A stretch of DNA of 53,780 nucleotides from UA16 sp965661575 (GCA_965661575.1 CBFIEJ010000013.1:1-53780); one strand, 5' to 3'. Counted from the stretch's first letter, positions 25,638-34,914 are shown. A program made the numbers and translations. The notes: generated from the sequence alone by a model not told the origin.

Positions 25638-25943
25638 TCAGACCTTGATCTCGACTTCGACTCCACTGGGCAATTCCAGTCTCATCAAAGCGTCAACGGT
25701 CTTTGAGGATGAACTATATATATCAATCAATCGCTTGTAAGCGTTTAATTCAAATTGTTCACGTGAGGTCTTGTTCACGTGAGGTGAGCGTAAAACTGTG
25801 TAGATACGCTGGTGAGTTGGCAATGGAACGGGTCCACTGATTACAGCACCGGTCGTCTTCACCGTCTTTACGATCTTCTCTGCCGACTTATCGACCAAGT
25901 TGTGATCGTAGGACTTGAGTTTGATTCTGATTTTCTGAGTCAT
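25638..25943 (-). CDS. rpsJ: 30S ribosomal protein S10
   Basis: S10 (101 aa) is a 30S head protein that also pairs with NusB in antitermination. The ATG at 25943 gives MTQKIRIKLKSYDHNLVDKS; an upstream start adding three residues is possible but not conserved. PLPTHQRIYTVLRSPHVNKT and the conserved C-terminus are intact. It is 17 nt downstream of fusA, with no tuf gene between them. Confidence 0.98.
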   Translation of the reverse strand: MTQKIRIKLKSYDHNLVDKSAEKIVKTVKTTGAVISGPVPLPTHQRIYTVLRSPHVNKTSREQFELNAYKRLIDIYSSSSKTVDALMRLELPSGVEVEIKV

Positions 25944-25960
25944 CTGATTCAATTTATGCC

Positions 25961-28060
25961 TTAGCCCTGAGCTTCAGCGATCACTTTTTCTTGGACATGA
26001 TTCGGAGCACTAGCATAATGGCTGAAAGACATCGAAGATGTTGCTCGGCCCGAGGTCAATGTTCGGAGGTCAGTTACGTAACCGAACATCTCAGACAATG
26101 GAACCTTTGCATTCACAATCGTCTTACCTGCCCGTTCTCCTGTTCCTTCAATCAAAGCCCGACGCTTGTTCAGGTCGCCAATGACATCACCCATATTCTC
26201 GTCCGGTGTCACAACCTCAAGTTGCATCAACGGCTCAAGAATCTTGGGCTGGCATCCACGTACCGCTGACCGGTAAGCCATTTTCGCTGCAAGCTCGAAT
26301 GACAGCTGATCTGAGTCAACCGGGTGGAATGAACCGTCAAGAAGCTCTACGCTCATGCTGTCCATTTGATAACCTGCAAGAACACCGTTCTTCATTGCTT
26401 CTTTGAAGCCCTTCTGAACAGATGGCACGAATTCCTTGGGAACGTTTCCTCCTTTAACAGAGTTCTTGAATACCAATCCTTCTTCTTCTGGCGTCGGTGA
26501 CGGACCAATCTTGATGACAATGTCCGCAAACTTACCTCGACCACCTGTCTGCTTCTTGTAAACCTCACGGTGATCAGCGTGCCCAAAGATTGCTTCCTTG
26601 TAATTGACCTGGGGAGCTCCTTGGTTACACTCGACCTTGAACTCACGACGTAAACGGTCTACAAGTACTTCCAAGTGCAATTCACCCATACCTGAGATGA
26701 CCGTTTGACCGGTCTCCTCATCTGTGCGCACCTGGAAAGTCGGATCCTCTTCAGAAAGCTTCGACAGGCCATTCGATAGCTTGTCCAAGTCAGCCTGTGA
26801 TTTTGGCTCAACAGCAATACCGATTACTGGATCAGGGAACGACATGCTCTCCAATACCAACGGCGCTCCTTCGGCACACAAGGTGTCACCCGTGCGGATG
26901 TCCTTGAAGCCAACTACAGCACCAATGTCACCTGCTTCAAGCTCGTCAATGGGATTCTGCTTGTTCGAGTGCATTTGGAAGATTCGCGAGATTCGCTCCT
27001 TCTTGCCTGAACGTGTGTTGGTCACATATGAACCTGCCGGGAGTGTCCCAGAATAAGCACGTACAAAACACAAGCGCCCTACGAACGGGTCTGTTGCGAT
27101 CTTGAATGCGAGTCCAGCAAATGGCTCCTCTGGATCCGGATTACGGTGAATTTCAATCGACTCGTCGTCTACATCCGTTCCGGTAATCGCTTCTACGTCA
27201 TACGGCGATGGCAAGTAGAGCATAACGGCATCCAACATCGTCTGCACACCCTTGTTTTTGAACGCCGAACCGCACAGCAGTGGAGTGATCTGCATGCCGA
27301 TAGTGGCCTTACGAATCGCCTCGATGATTTCCTCTTCAGTCAAGCTGTCAGGATCCTCAAAGTACTTCTCCATCAGGGTGTCGTCCTGCTCTGCAGCAGC
27401 TTCAATCAACAGCCCTCGGTATTCCTCTACTGTGTCCAACAAATCCTCAGGAATGGCAATCTCTTCCCATGTCATCCCTTTATCCTCCTCGTTCCAAACG
27501 TATGCTTTGTTGCTGATCAAATCGACAACGCCACGGAAATCATCTTCTGCTCCAATCGGAACTTGCAATGGAACAGGACGGGCACCAAGCATCTCTTTGA
27601 TCATGCCGACAACGTTGAAGAAGTCTGCACCTGACCGGTCCATCTTGTTGATGAAACCAATGCGTGGAACTTTGTATTTGTCTGCTAGTCCCCAGTTTGT
27701 CTCTGACTGTGGCTCAACTCCGGAAACGGCGCAAAACAGAGCAACCGCTCCGTCCAAGACACGCAATGAACGCTCCACCTCTACAGTGAAGTCAACGTGC
27801 CCCGGGGTATCAATGATATTGATTCGGTACTGCTCGTCGCGAAAACTCCAGAAACAAGTGGTAGCAGCTGAGGTGATTGTGATTCCACGCTCTTGCTCCT
27901 GCTCCATCCAGTCCATTGTAGCTGCACCATCGTGTACCTCTCCAATTTTGTGAGAGATACCCGTGTAATACAACACACGCTCTGTAGTGGTTGTCTTACC
28001 AGCATCGACGTGCGCCATGATGCCAATGTTCCGCGTATAATTGAGGTCTCTTTTAGCCAT
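25961..28060 (-). CDS. fusA: Elongation factor G
   Basis: EF-G drives ribosomal translocation with GTP. The 699-residue protein has the G1 loop (MAHVDAGKTTTTERVLYY), G3 (DTPGHVDF), G4 (NKMD) and the domain IV/V regions (GYQMDSMSVELLDGSFHPVD, SEMFGYVTDLRTLTSGRATS). It occupies the canonical str position between rpsG (29 nt) and rpsJ. The tuf gene that often follows in Proteobacteria is absent, as in other Bacteroidota. Confidence 0.99.
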   Translation of the reverse strand: MAKRDLNYTRNIGIMAHVDAGKTTTTERVLYYTGISHKIGEVHDGAATMDWMEQEQERGITITSAATTCFWSFRDEQYRINIIDTPGHVDFTVEVERSLRVLDGAVALFCAVSGVEPQSETNWGLADKYKVPRIGFINKMDRSGADFFNVVGMIKEMLGARPVPLQVPIGAEDDFRGVVDLISNKAYVWNEEDKGMTWEEIAIPEDLLDTVEEYRGLLIEAAAEQDDTLMEKYFEDPDSLTEEEIIEAIRKATIGMQITPLLCGSAFKNKGVQTMLDAVMLYLPSPYDVEAITGTDVDDESIEIHRNPDPEEPFAGLAFKIATDPFVGRLCFVRAYSGTLPAGSYVTNTRSGKKERISRIFQMHSNKQNPIDELEAGDIGAVVGFKDIRTGDTLCAEGAPLVLESMSFPDPVIGIAVEPKSQADLDKLSNGLSKLSEEDPTFQVRTDEETGQTVISGMGELHLEVLVDRLRREFKVECNQGAPQVNYKEAIFGHADHREVYKKQTGGRGKFADIVIKIGPSPTPEEEGLVFKNSVKGGNVPKEFVPSVQKGFKEAMKNGVLAGYQMDSMSVELLDGSFHPVDSDQLSFELAAKMAYRSAVRGCQPKILEPLMQLEVVTPDENMGDVIGDLNKRRALIEGTGERAGKTIVNAKVPLSEMFGYVTDLRTLTSGRATSSMSFSHYASAPNHVQEKVIAEAQG

Positions 28061-28089
28061 GATAGTTCGGCGTATTCAATTCGTTGTAA

Positions 28090-28557
28090 TCAGAAACGGA
28101 AATGCGAGAAGGCTTTGTTCGCTTCCGCCATGCGGTGCGTATCCTCCTTTTTCTTGTAAGTACCTCCCTCCTCTTTCGATGCAGCAAGAACCTCTGCAGC
28201 CAATCGCTCAGCCATGGATTTCTCATTGCGCTTCCGCGCGAAACTGATCAACCACTTCATCGCCAAGCTTTGTTTGCGCGAATCACGAATGGGTTGCGGG
28301 ATTTGGAATGTTGCACCACCCACACGTCGGCTGCGCACTTCTACCGCTGGAGTTACATTTTCAAGCGCTCGCTTGAAAACCTCCAAACCATTTTCTTCAC
28401 TTCGCTCCTGGACACGGTCCATGGCTTGGTAGAAAATATCAAATGCAACGCTCTTCTTTCCGTCCAACATCAAGTTGTTGACGAAACTCGTTACAAGAAC
28501 GCTGTCGAATCGAGGATCCGGCAGGATCAAATGCTTTTTGGCTACTCTCCTTCTCAT
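28090..28557 (-). CDS. rpsG: 30S ribosomal protein S7
   Basis: S7 (155 aa) nucleates 30S head assembly and contacts the E site; in E. coli it represses the str operon. Segments: MRRRVAKKHLILPDPRFDSV, LVTSFVNNLMLDGKKSVAFD, VGGATFQIPQPIRDSRKQSL and the C-terminal EANKAFSHFRF. Follows rpsL after 6 nt. Confidence 0.99.
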   Translation of the reverse strand: MRRRVAKKHLILPDPRFDSVLVTSFVNNLMLDGKKSVAFDIFYQAMDRVQERSEENGLEVFKRALENVTPAVEVRSRRVGGATFQIPQPIRDSRKQSLAMKWLISFARKRNEKSMAERLAAEVLAASKEEGGTYKKKEDTHRMAEANKAFSHFRF

Positions 28558-28563
28558 GATCGA

Positions 28564-28944
28564 TTAACTCTTGGCTTTAGGCCGCTTTGTTCCATACTTC
28601 GAACGACGTTGTGTACGTCCTTCAACACCCGCTGTATCCAATGCGCCACGCACAATGTGGTAACGAACACCTGGCAAGTCTTTCACACGACCTCCGCGAA
28701 CCAACACAATGCTGTGCTCTTGTAGGTTGTGGCCTTCACCACCAATGTATGCATTGACTTCGTTGCCGTTTGTCAAACGAACACGTGCTACTTTACGCAT
28801 AGCAGAGTTCGGCTTCTTCGGCGTTGTCGTGTAAACGCGTACGCAAACGCCTCGGCGTTGCGGACATGAGTCCAGTGCGGCGGATTTGCTCGCAATGGAC
28901 TTCGTGATGCGTCCTTTTCGGATGAGCTGCTGGATGGTTGGCAT
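28564..28944 (-). CDS. rpsL: 30S ribosomal protein S12
   Basis: S12 (126 aa) is the decoding-centre protein and the first gene of the operon. MPTIQQLIRKGR opens the protein. Both streptomycin-sensitive loops are wild type (TTPKKPNSAMRKVARVRL, and the Lys in GRVKDLPGVRYHIVRG), so no rpsL-type streptomycin resistance is predicted. A consensus promoter lies about 60-90 nt upstream. Confidence 0.99.
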   Translation of the reverse strand: MPTIQQLIRKGRITKSIASKSAALDSCPQRRGVCVRVYTTTPKKPNSAMRKVARVRLTNGNEVNAYIGGEGHNLQEHSIVLVRGGRVKDLPGVRYHIVRGALDTAGVEGRTQRRSKYGTKRPKAKS

Positions 28945-29003
28945 TCGACCTATCTATCAGATTACGTGTGTACAAAAACTATTTCCCCACATTAAAGGGG
29001 GTG

Positions 29004-29033
29004 CAAAAGTAGCAGATTCTAACTTAAAAGCAA
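29004..29033 (-). promoter_or_regulatory. Promoter of the merged ribosomal protein operon
   Basis: On the minus strand TTG (29033-29031), exactly 19 bases, then TACTTTTG (29011-29004): a perfect match to the Bacteroidota consensus TTG-N19-TAnnTTTG. Transcription would begin near 28997 and leave a leader of about 50 nt before rpsL. It lies in the 280-base divergent gap (28945-29224) between rpsL and the helicase gene. I saw no comparably good plus-strand promoter for the helicase there. Confidence 0.8.
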
Positions 29034-29224
29034 TACCCCAACGCTCCTTTTTTCAAGCATGGCCGCCTTTTCCGCGTCCATTTTTCTAAATTCACTGAAG
29101 GACAAGGGGGTTAGCGACGAAAATTCATTCTGGTTTGATGGAAAAAACTGGAACTTTTAAACATCGTCCTGAAGATTAAGGTTCTATTATCATCAAAACC
29201 CACCCCCCTTCATACCTTAGTTGA

Positions 29225-31633
29225 GTGGAATTTCTGAATGAATTGAACGAAGCGCAAAGAAGCGCGGCTATGCACACCGAAGGACCTCTTATGGTCATCG
29301 CAGGAGCAGGGTCTGGTAAAACACGCGTACTCACCTATCGCATTGCACATCTGATCCAGCGCGGGGTCGATCCCTTTGCTATTCTTGCGCTGACGTTTAC
29401 CAACAAGGCCGCACGTGAGATGAAAAGCAGAATTGCCGACGTCATTGGTGAAGGAGAAGCGCGAAACATATGGATGGGCACTTTCCACAGCATCTTCGCC
29501 CGTGTGCTCCGCATGGAGTCTGAGCGCATCAACTATCCGCGCAACTTCACCATTTACGACACTCAGGATAGCCGAGCTTTGATCAAGGACATCATCAAAG
29601 GACTTGGACTTGACGATAAGGTCTACAAGCCTGCCAGCATTCAAGGCCGCATCAGCAACGCCAAAAACAACTTGATTAACGCCGCTGGATATGCGCAGCA
29701 TTCCGAAATCATGGGCGAAGACGCCCAAGCCGGTCGACCCCGGGTGCATGAGGTTTATCGCGCCTACGAAAGCCGGTGCTTCCGAGCGCAAGCCATGGAT
29801 TTTGACGACTTGCTGTTTAAAATGAACGTACTGCTCCGAGACTTCCCAGATCTGCTCTCAAAATACCAGCACAAGTTCCAATACATCCTGGTGGATGAGT
29901 ACCAAGACACCAACTTCGCCCAATACTTGATCATCAAGCAATTGGCAGCCCTACGAGAGAACCTCTGCGTCGTCGGGGATGACGCACAGTCCATTTATGG
30001 CTTTCGGGGTGCGAACATTCAAAACATCCTCAACTTCAAACAGGACTACCCTGATTACAGCCTCTACAAACTGGAGCAGAATTATCGATCGACTCAAAAC
30101 ATTGTGAATGCGGCCAACAGTGTCATCGCCAAGAACAAAGACCAAATCGAGAAAGTCGTTTGGACATCAAATGAGTCTGGCGACCCCATCAACGTTCATC
30201 GTTGTTACAGCGACAATGAAGAAGGCCGTTGGGTAGCCACTCAAATTTTTGATCTGCACAATCAGCAGCAAGTCCATTGGCGAAATGCAGCCATTTTGTA
30301 TCGAACCAATGCACAATCGCGATCGTTTGAAGAAAGTCTGCGCAAGCTCAATGTTCCGTACCGCATTTTCGGAGGATTGTCATTCTACCAACGCAAAGAG
30401 ATCAAGGACCTCATCGCCTATTTCCGACTTACGGCAAACCTCAGGGACGATGAAGCGCTTAAACGCGTCATCAATTACCCTGCGCGTGGAATCGGAAAAA
30501 CCACCATGGATCGATTGCTCGTGGAATCTGCTGAGCGCGACGTAAGCCTCTGGGATCTCGTCGTCGACGAATTGAATCCGCCTACCGCTGTGAAAGGGGC
30601 AAGTCTTAAAAAAGTGATCGACTTCACGCACATGATCCGAGGCTTTCGCGCTGAGATGGAATCCAAGGATGCGCACGACTTGGGTATGCACATTGCGAAA
30701 CACACGGGGCTTGTCCATCAGCTCTATCAAGACAAGACACCCGAAGGCGTGGCACGTTATGACAACATGCAAGAACTGCTCAATGGAATGAAGTCGTTCG
30801 TGGAGCAAGCGCGTGAAAACGAGCCTGATGCCCTTCCGACCATGGGTGACTTCCTGCTCGATGTTGCTTTGCTCACGGATGCTGACCAAGATGATGGCGA
30901 CGACAATAAAGTCAGCTTGATGACCATACATGCGGCCAAAGGGCTTGAGTTCGAACACGTGCATGTTGTTGGGCTTGAGGAAGAACTCTTTCCCTCCACC
31001 ATGGCCCTGCAATCACGATCTGAATTGGAAGAGGAGCGCAGATTGTTTTACGTGGCTGTCACCCGAGCCAAGAAAACATGCGCCCTGAGTTACGCGTTGA
31101 CTCGCTACAAATGGGGTCAACTGATCCAAGCGGAGCCGAGTCGTTTCATTGAAGAAATTGATCCGGCATGCGTGAAAATGCCTTCCGCACAGGCGGCAAA
31201 GCCCAACCCATTCGCTGGCGGAGCAGACTTTGAGAAACAACGTAACAATTGGAAATCGATGGGCACGGCTTCACCGGGTGCCGCGTTTGGACGGATGGCA
31301 GAGAAAAAGAAAGACCAAAGCAAAGCAACGGTCAACCCGTTCAAAAAATCGCCGAATAAACCTCCCATTTCTTCTGAAGGGAAACCTCTGAAAAAAATGG
31401 CGGCTGGCCCACATTCTGAATCGAATAGCCAACCTCACCAGCTGACCACAAAAACCAACTCCGCACATGGACTGACCGAAGGCACCAAAGTGATGCACGA
31501 GAAGTTCGGAAAAGGAAAGGTATTGCGCATTGAAGGAAGCGCTCCCAATGAAAAGGCCACTGTCTTTTTTCCAAGCGCCGGTCAAAAGCAACTCCTTTTG
31601 AAGTTCGCTAAACTTGAAGTCGTGGACACATGA
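29225..31633 (+). CDS. pcrA: UvrD/PcrA-type ATP-dependent 3'-5' DNA helicase
   Basis: This SF1A helicase unwinds DNA in nucleotide-excision and mismatch repair and removes RecA or polymerase roadblocks. Within 802 residues are the Walker A loop (IAGAGSGKTRVLTYR, about residue 25-40), DEYQDTN (motif II), QNYRSTQNI (motif IV region), VSLMTIHAAKGLEFEHV (motif V) and FYVAVTRAKK (motif VI). A Lys/Pro-rich linker leads to a C-terminal tudor-like segment (GTKVMHEKFGKGKVLRIEGS), as in PcrA where it contacts RNA polymerase. The start is a GTG. The last codons overlap the next ATG by four bases. PcrA versus UvrD naming is by convention. Confidence 0.95.
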   Translation: MEFLNELNEAQRSAAMHTEGPLMVIAGAGSGKTRVLTYRIAHLIQRGVDPFAILALTFTNKAAREMKSRIADVIGEGEARNIWMGTFHSIFARVLRMESERINYPRNFTIYDTQDSRALIKDIIKGLGLDDKVYKPASIQGRISNAKNNLINAAGYAQHSEIMGEDAQAGRPRVHEVYRAYESRCFRAQAMDFDDLLFKMNVLLRDFPDLLSKYQHKFQYILVDEYQDTNFAQYLIIKQLAALRENLCVVGDDAQSIYGFRGANIQNILNFKQDYPDYSLYKLEQNYRSTQNIVNAANSVIAKNKDQIEKVVWTSNESGDPINVHRCYSDNEEGRWVATQIFDLHNQQQVHWRNAAILYRTNAQSRSFEESLRKLNVPYRIFGGLSFYQRKEIKDLIAYFRLTANLRDDEALKRVINYPARGIGKTTMDRLLVESAERDVSLWDLVVDELNPPTAVKGASLKKVIDFTHMIRGFRAEMESKDAHDLGMHIAKHTGLVHQLYQDKTPEGVARYDNMQELLNGMKSFVEQARENEPDALPTMGDFLLDVALLTDADQDDGDDNKVSLMTIHAAKGLEFEHVHVVGLEEELFPSTMALQSRSELEEERRLFYVAVTRAKKTCALSYALTRYKWGQLIQAEPSRFIEEIDPACVKMPSAQAAKPNPFAGGADFEKQRNNWKSMGTASPGAAFGRMAEKKKDQSKATVNPFKKSPNKPPISSEGKPLKKMAAGPHSESNSQPHQLTTKTNSAHGLTEGTKVMHEKFGKGKVLRIEGSAPNEKATVFFPSAGQKQLLLKFAKLEVVDT

Positions 31634-32304
31634 AAACGGCGAAATGGCTTCTCAGTGTGATGTGCGCCACACTCACCATGACGGTCGGAACACACACAGG
31701 GTGTCGGCCCGTACCAGAGGCAAACCTCTCCTTTGAAATCTCGACGAAGCTTGCATACAACGGTGCGCCCGTCCCTGACATTGCCCTTTCCGTTGAAAGC
31801 CGAACGGTTGGAAATGGCGTATTCAACGGCAGTTATGATCGTATTGCGGAGGGCATCACCAACTCGGAAGGCACTGTTGAATTGATGTTCCCCCGAAGCA
31901 ACGCGCTTGATTACCGCATCACCAGTGAAGAAAATGATTGGTTTGAACGTCAAATCCTCATCAATCCAGATGTGTTTCTCGATAGTGAAAAGCAATCAAT
32001 CGCACTAGCGATGACGCCAAGAGCCGAAATTACCATTCGCCTTCTCAATGCCAATCCAGTTGACGCCATGGATGCCATTCAGTTTCGAACCTTGAACACT
32101 CAAGGAGATTACCCGACATGTTCAAATGCGTGGGGGACCTTTTCCGGTTTGGATGTGGTGGAGGAAAGAACATGCTGGATTGAAGCAGACCGCTACCTTG
32201 CATATACCTATCGAACAATGCGCAATGGAGAATGGGTTGATTATGTCACAGATTCAACTTACGTCCCCCGGGGTGAGTCCTTGAACTTCACGCTGCCTTG
32301 GTGA
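31630..32304 (+). CDS. Lipoprotein of unknown function
   Basis: I do not recognise the family. The 224-residue product has an N-terminal hydrophobic segment and a lipobox-like GTHTGC at about residue 25. A mature part follows that starts with LSFEISTKLAYNGAPVPDIA and reads like carboxypeptidase-regulatory or transthyretin-like beta-sandwiches (ITNSEGTVELMFPRSNALDY). It ends in a Cys-containing domain (FRTLNTQGDYPTCSNAWGTF). The ATG overlaps the helicase stop (ATGA), so the two are probably translated together although one acts on DNA and the other in the envelope. Confidence 0.75.
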   Translation: MKTAKWLLSVMCATLTMTVGTHTGCRPVPEANLSFEISTKLAYNGAPVPDIALSVESRTVGNGVFNGSYDRIAEGITNSEGTVELMFPRSNALDYRITSEENDWFERQILINPDVFLDSEKQSIALAMTPRAEITIRLLNANPVDAMDAIQFRTLNTQGDYPTCSNAWGTFSGLDVVEERTCWIEADRYLAYTYRTMRNGEWVDYVTDSTYVPRGESLNFTLPW

Positions 32305-32318
32305 CCTCATCTGCCCAC

Positions 32319-32966
32319 ATGCATAACGTCCAAAATCACCATTTCTCCGTTCCAAAAACCGTTCGCTATGCAACGCTTGGTCCATCCATTGCAGATGCAA
32401 AACACATTATGGTTGCCCTGCACGGCTACGGTCAGCTTCCCGAGTTCTTTTTGCGAAAATTCGCAGCCCTGGCCGAAGATGGTTGGTGCATCATTGCGCC
32501 AGAAGGAATGCACCGCTTTTACCTCGACGGGACTAGCGGACGTGTCGGCGCGTCTTGGATGACCAAAGAAGATCGGGAGACGGACATTGCTGATTATGTC
32601 CATTATCTCGACGCCCTATGCGCTCACCTCGAATTGAACCATCGACACCCCGTATTGCTCGGATTCTCACAAGGTGTCGCAACGGCTTCAAGATGGGTGG
32701 CTGCCGGACAGCAAAACTTTAAGCAGTTGATCTTGTGGGCAGGCGTCTTCCCTCCCGATTTTGAATGGACCACAGGCCGTGCACATTTGAGCCAAATGCT
32801 TGTCGACGTGGCATTGGGCGACAATGATCCTTTTTTCAAAGACGAACTACTCCAGAGCACCAGCGACTTGCTCGATTCAAGGCAAGTCACTTATAACCTC
32901 CATCGTTTCTCCGGTGGCCATGCCATCGACCCAAAGCTCTTGCGATCAATCGTCGAGCCATCTTAA
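32319..32966 (+). CDS. Alpha/beta-hydrolase, phospholipase/carboxylesterase type
   Basis: The 215-residue protein shows an oxyanion-hole segment (VALHGYGQLPEF), the nucleophile elbow GFSQG (Ser117), an Asp in GDNDPFF and the catalytic His in GGHAIDP, all in the order of the YpfH/carboxylesterase family. Cytosolic location is likely since no signal peptide is present. The substrate is unknown. I prefer the ATG at 32319; TTG (32298) and GTG (32301) starts would overlap the previous gene and cannot be excluded. Confidence 0.85.
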   Translation: MHNVQNHHFSVPKTVRYATLGPSIADAKHIMVALHGYGQLPEFFLRKFAALAEDGWCIIAPEGMHRFYLDGTSGRVGASWMTKEDRETDIADYVHYLDALCAHLELNHRHPVLLGFSQGVATASRWVAAGQQNFKQLILWAGVFPPDFEWTTGRAHLSQMLVDVALGDNDPFFKDELLQSTSDLLDSRQVTYNLHRFSGGHAIDPKLLRSIVEPS

Positions 32967-32979
32967 CCTGTTATTTTTG
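32950..32979 (+). promoter_or_regulatory. Candidate promoter of the secreted deiminase gene
   Basis: TATTTTTG (32972-32979) fits TAnnTTTG, and 19 bases upstream is TCG (32950-32952), one base off TTG. It would place the RNA start about 15-20 nt before the TTG start codon at 33002. It lies across the end of the hydrolase gene. Confidence 0.45.
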
Positions 32980-33001
32980 TCCTTACCAAAAAAGATTCAT
33001 T

Positions 33002-34819
33002 TTGAAACAGCTTTCTCAACTCTGTGCCTCAGCGCTCTTATCTCTCACAATGCTCACCTTCGCTTCAGATGCGCTCTGTCAGCGAAGTTGGCCGCATGCT
33101 TTGACCGAACAAGAACGAGATCACATCGAACGCGTGGGATTCGAACCGCATGTTGTTCGAGGCATTGAAACACCGCCGCCCTACGACAGCATTCGAACCG
33201 CAGCGGAATGGGAAGAAGTTGAGGCGCTCACCATCGCCTGGACTGATTTTCCTTGCATTCAAAAACAAATTGTGGGGGCAGCGAAAGAGGAGTGCAATGT
33301 CATCATCTTCGCAGATGATGAAGAACAAGTAGTCAACTACCTCACCGGCAACGCATGTGGCGGAGCGTTGACACTGGAAAACGTCCAAATCGTACCCACC
33401 GAATACAACAGCATTTGGATCCGAGACTATGGCGCCAACACCGTCTATGGCTCCTGGAATGACGACCGCGTGCTGGTCGATTGGCTGTACAACCGCCCTC
33501 GCCCCGATGATGATGCCATTCCAGATGTCCTCGCAGAGACCATGGGTTTAGAGCTTTACAGCACCACTGGCGCGCCAAATGATTTGATGAACACTGGCGG
33601 AAACTGGATGTCAGACGGTTTCGGTACCGCTTTCGCCTCAGAATTAATTTTGGAGGAAAACAATGGCGGCAGCACGTGGTGGACCGATTATCCCGATCAC
33701 TCCGCCACTGAAATTGACCAAATCATTTCAGATTTCCATGGTGTTGACACCTACATCACGATGCCCAATTTGCCGTACGATGGCATCCACCACATCGATA
33801 TGCACATGAAACTGCTTGATGAGAGCACCTTGCTCATGGCAGAATACCCGCAAGGAGTTGCAGACGGACCTCAGATCAATGCCAACCTCGAATACGTAAT
33901 TTCGAACTTCACGACACGCTGGGGAACACCGTTTGATGTCATTCGCATTCCAAGTCCACCCGAGCAAGGTTGGGGCGGTGGTTACCCTGACGCCAACGGC
34001 TGGTATTTGACGTACACCAATTCAGTCTTCGTAAACAACACCATTCTGCTCCCCACCTACTACACGGAATACGACACAACAGCCTTGCGGATTTACAACG
34101 AAGCTCTTCCAGGCTACAATGTGGTCGGGATTGACTGCGACAACAATGGAGAGGCGATCATCTCACTGTCCGGCGCCATTCATTGCATAACGCATACGGT
34201 CGGAATTGAAGACCCCTTGATGATCAGTCATCTGCCGCTGCCAGATACCGAAGACACCGTCAACGATTACATGGTAGAAGCCTACATCAGCCATCGGAGT
34301 GAGATCCAAAGCGCAACCATGAAATGGAGCACATCACTCGATTCAGAGTGGAACTCAGTACCCATGGAACTGATTGCCGGCGAAACCGAAAATTGGTCTG
34401 CGAGCATCCCCGCTCAGCCGGCAGGCACATCCCTGTATTACTTTGTAGAAGCAGAAGCCAATTCAGGGAAAACGGGTGCGCGTCCGATGCCTGCGCCAGC
34501 AGGGTGGTGGTCATTCAATGTCATGGATCAAAATGTGGGAATCACTGAGAATTTCACGAGCACTCCGTTTCTTCAGGCATTTCCAAATCCCGCCTCAGCG
34601 ATCACATGCATCCCACTGGATTTGCCCCTAGCCTCGAAAGGCCAATTGTACCTATCAAATGCATTGGGACAAAAAATCCTCGTGATTCACAACGGAGACA
34701 TCAATGCCGGAGTCACCAAGTATTTCTTGGATGCGCAAGGACTAGCGCAGGGCGCTTACCTCTTGACCTTGGACTTCGACAATGGCCAGCGTTGGTCGCA
34801 ACATCTAATGGTCAACTAG
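33002..34819 (+). CDS. Secreted agmatine/peptidylarginine-deiminase-family enzyme with T9SS sorting tail
   Basis: The 605-residue protein belongs to the PAD_porph family (agmatine deiminase and the Porphyromonas peptidylarginine deiminase). A signal peptide (ALLSLTMLTFASDALCQ) is followed by the pentein domain. Its full set of catalytic residues lines up: Asp142 (IWIRDYG), His264 and Asp266 (HHIDMHMK), Asn340 (YTNSVFVNN) and Cys395 (GAIHCITHTVG). An Ig-like region (about 420-510) follows. The end is a T9SS type-A sorting domain (FPNPASAI, LYLSNALGQKI, GAYLLTLDF) for export across the outer membrane. Whether it deiminates free agmatine or protein arginine cannot be told from sequence. The start codon is TTG; no in-frame ATG would preserve the signal peptide. 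Confidence 0.9.
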   Translation: MKQLSQLCASALLSLTMLTFASDALCQRSWPHALTEQERDHIERVGFEPHVVRGIETPPPYDSIRTAAEWEEVEALTIAWTDFPCIQKQIVGAAKEECNVIIFADDEEQVVNYLTGNACGGALTLENVQIVPTEYNSIWIRDYGANTVYGSWNDDRVLVDWLYNRPRPDDDAIPDVLAETMGLELYSTTGAPNDLMNTGGNWMSDGFGTAFASELILEENNGGSTWWTDYPDHSATEIDQIISDFHGVDTYITMPNLPYDGIHHIDMHMKLLDESTLLMAEYPQGVADGPQINANLEYVISNFTTRWGTPFDVIRIPSPPEQGWGGGYPDANGWYLTYTNSVFVNNTILLPTYYTEYDTTALRIYNEALPGYNVVGIDCDNNGEAIISLSGAIHCITHTVGIEDPLMISHLPLPDTEDTVNDYMVEAYISHRSEIQSATMKWSTSLDSEWNSVPMELIAGETENWSASIPAQPAGTSLYYFVEAEANSGKTGARPMPAPAGWWSFNVMDQNVGITENFTSTPFLQAFPNPASAITCIPLDLPLASKGQLYLSNALGQKILVIHNGDINAGVTKYFLDAQGLAQGAYLLTLDFDNGQRWSQHLMVN

Positions 34820-34840
34820 ATAAACTGGAAATTGATGAAT

Positions 34841-34873
34841 AAAAAAAGCCACCCAATGAGGTGGCTTTTTTTT
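34841..34873. terminator. Bidirectional rho-independent terminator
   Basis: An 8-bp stem (34846-34853 with 34860-34867, AAGCCACC/GGTGGCTT) with a 6-base loop is flanked by A's on the left and T's on the right. It can therefore end both the deiminase transcript (+) and the Bax-inhibitor transcript (-) that converge here. Confidence 0.88.
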
Positions 34874-34914
34874 GCTCCAACAAATCCTAGGAACACCTGA
34901 ACCCAAACGATTCA

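Noticed and set aside
25943..25961. Possible missing tuf between fusA and rpsJ
   Set aside because: The 17-nt gap cannot hold a remnant; absence of tuf here is normal for Bacteroidota.
28981..29004. C-rich/G-rich inverted repeat in the rpsL leader
   Set aside because: Only 4 base pairs can form, too weak to call a regulatory hairpin.
29210..29791. 193-codon minus-strand frame
   Set aside because: Antisense to the start of the helicase gene; no motif and no promoter.
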